A stretch of 64,000 nucleotides of DNA from Bimastos eiseni (Eukaryota; Annelida; Clitellata; Crassiclitellata; Lumbricidae): NCBI GenBank assembly GCA_959347315.1, contig OY365810.1, positions 18,736,358-18,800,357 on the forward strand, in the 5' to 3' direction. This document shows, in pieces, positions 62,700-64,000 of this stretch. Both the position numbers and the translations under genes were made by a program. A model generated the notes under the pieces. That model saw only the letters and a program-made list of their open reading frames with translations, was not told the DNA's origin and did no database searches. Position 1 is the first letter of the stretch. Every line of letters begins with the position of its first letter.

Positions 62700-64000
62700 T
62701 AGGGGTCAACAGGCTGACTGACAGAGGAAAGACCGATCTGGGTGCCGTTCGAGAGTGCGTAGAGACCCGATCGAGAGAAATAAATGAATGAATGACAGTT
62801 CTGTACGGGAATACGGGGAAGATGGTGACTACGTCGATGGTCGTGAGAAATAAAGATCGGGTAAAACCCCGAGGAACCGAACGTTTATATCGATGGCCGT
62901 TGATACAATATGCCGGGAAAACCCCGATGAATCAATCGTAAATAGCAAGACAGATTACGGTGGCCATTGAGACAACATACGGGTAGGGTTACCCCGTTGG
63001 AGTAGTTGAATTCAGACCGAGAGAGCTGCCGGTGAAGCCGTTGACACAATGCAGGCAGTGAATACGTTCGATAAATACGGGGAAGGTGGCCTAATAAATA
63101 CGTTGGATAAATGCGAGGAATGGTCCTCACTGGTGCCGAAAACCTGATCATTAGCTGGCGTCTCCGCATAGTCTTTTCTCTTTGCGGTTTCCCGTAAATA
63201 TCTATACTTGGCTACCTAACGTGGTCCTACTTACTTTCGCCGTTTACCAGTAATCTGTTGATTTGCGTGTCTGATCGCAATGTCTTTGCTCGCGGTTTCC
63301 CCACGTATCTTAACTTGAAGCACTAAACGTAATATCTGTACTTGCGGTGTCCCCGCAGTATGTCTTCTTACGATCTTTTGATAAATATTCTACTTGGCTA
63401 CCTATGTCGGTCCTAGTTACTCCTCCCGTTTGACTGAAATCTATATTCACTGTAATGTCTAGTTGCAGTATCTTTACTCGCGGTTTCCCCGCGCGGCTGC
63501 GACGTGCGGGACTAGCCGCAGAATTTGTTCTTATAGATCTAACTACATAATCTTTTCGGGGACTTCCTCGAAATATCTGTCCGTGGTTCGTTCCGGTGTG
63601 TAAGAGACAGAGTACAATTGCTTCAGAGAAAGTAATGATAATTATACAGGTCTGTGTGAAACATTGAGGTAACGTGGTGACAGTTACCTCGGGTGAGAAA
63701 CGAAGTTTACGAGAGTTGGTGCATTACCGTTGGTCAGAGATCTAGGTGACGAGTATCTAGATGATCCTACGATGAGAGGAATAAGCGCAGTCCAAGGAGG
63801 TTACAGACATGTGAGAGTCTGGGTGATCAGATAAAAAGTATATAACAGATGAAAGCAGGCCGAGAAATATACTTGTTGGCTACCTAGTTTGGTCATAGCT
63901 ACTCCTGCAGGTTTCCAGCAGGTTGTTCGGAGACGTAAAAATTCGGGTGACCGAGATCACAAAAATTCGGGTGGCCGCAATTGTAGAAGTTCTGATGCCT
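62700..64000. repeat. Degenerate direct repeats at the right end of set A
   Basis: 62830-63110: units of about 80-90 bp with GGCCxTTGAxACAATATxC and GGGAAAACCCCG-type stem motifs. 63160-64000: CTTGGCTACCTA...GGTCCTA.TTACT occurs near 63208, 63392 and 63872, with GCGGTTTCCCCGC variants around 63185, 63293, 63350 and 63480, and a 25-bp doublet (AAAAATTCGGGTGxCCG) at 63937-63980. Non-coding. Could be the element's terminal repeat region or host repeats. Confidence 0.6.

Overview
This is a repeat-rich animal genomic window. Its one host gene is the 5' part of a p70 ribosomal protein S6 kinase (S6K) gene on the minus strand. Six coding exons run from the ATG at 34221 down to 157, and their phases fit together. 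They encode roughly residues 1-177, from a TOS-like motif (FDIEI) through the kinase P-loop to the middle of the N-lobe. The rest of the gene lies off the left edge. The introns (3-12 kb) are packed with transposons. An animal S6K plus Polinton-type, piggyBac, hAT, CR1/L2-like LINE, Gypsy and tRNA-SINE elements fits an invertebrate metazoan; I cannot name the species.

Layout. 1-34 kb: S6K exons, with introns holding hAT elements (several with 8-bp target duplications), a PIF/Harbinger-like MITE, a Tc1/mariner-like MITE with TA duplications, fold-back elements and LINE fragments. There is a four-deep nest at 11.4-17.1 kb: LINE, then hAT, then piggyBac, then tRNA-SINE. 34-36 kb: S6K upstream region with no gene seen. 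36-39.5 kb: 5'-truncated Gypsy retrotransposon on the minus strand. 39.5-43 kb: a 99-nt hairpin, LINE RT pieces split by a second piggyBac remnant, and small hAT MITEs. 43.2-45.4 kb: a satellite that switches orientation around a large inverted microsatellite. 45.4-47.3 kb: repeats.

47.3-64 kb is the most interesting part: decayed genes of Polinton/Maverick-like, virus-related elements. Two gene sets are present. Set A is a protein-primed type B DNA polymerase with a SAP-like N terminus on the plus strand, then a compact minus-strand block (57-62.7 kb) holding a double-jelly-roll capsid-type gene and several small conserved genes. Many set-A starts carry a TATA-like motif abutting the ATG. 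Set B (49.4-53.2 kb) is a retroviral-type integrase with chromodomain (F54H12.3-like), a putative penton-like protein, a small pVI/pX-like protein, an F54H12.2-like major capsid protein and an adenain-like protease. Set-B genes overlap start-to-stop. Set B sits inside the set-A polymerase gene, whose N-terminal and C-terminal parts lie on either side. This suggests one capsid-encoding element inserted into, or recombined with, another. Nearly every gene carries stops or frameshifts, so these are fossils. No packaging ATPase was found.
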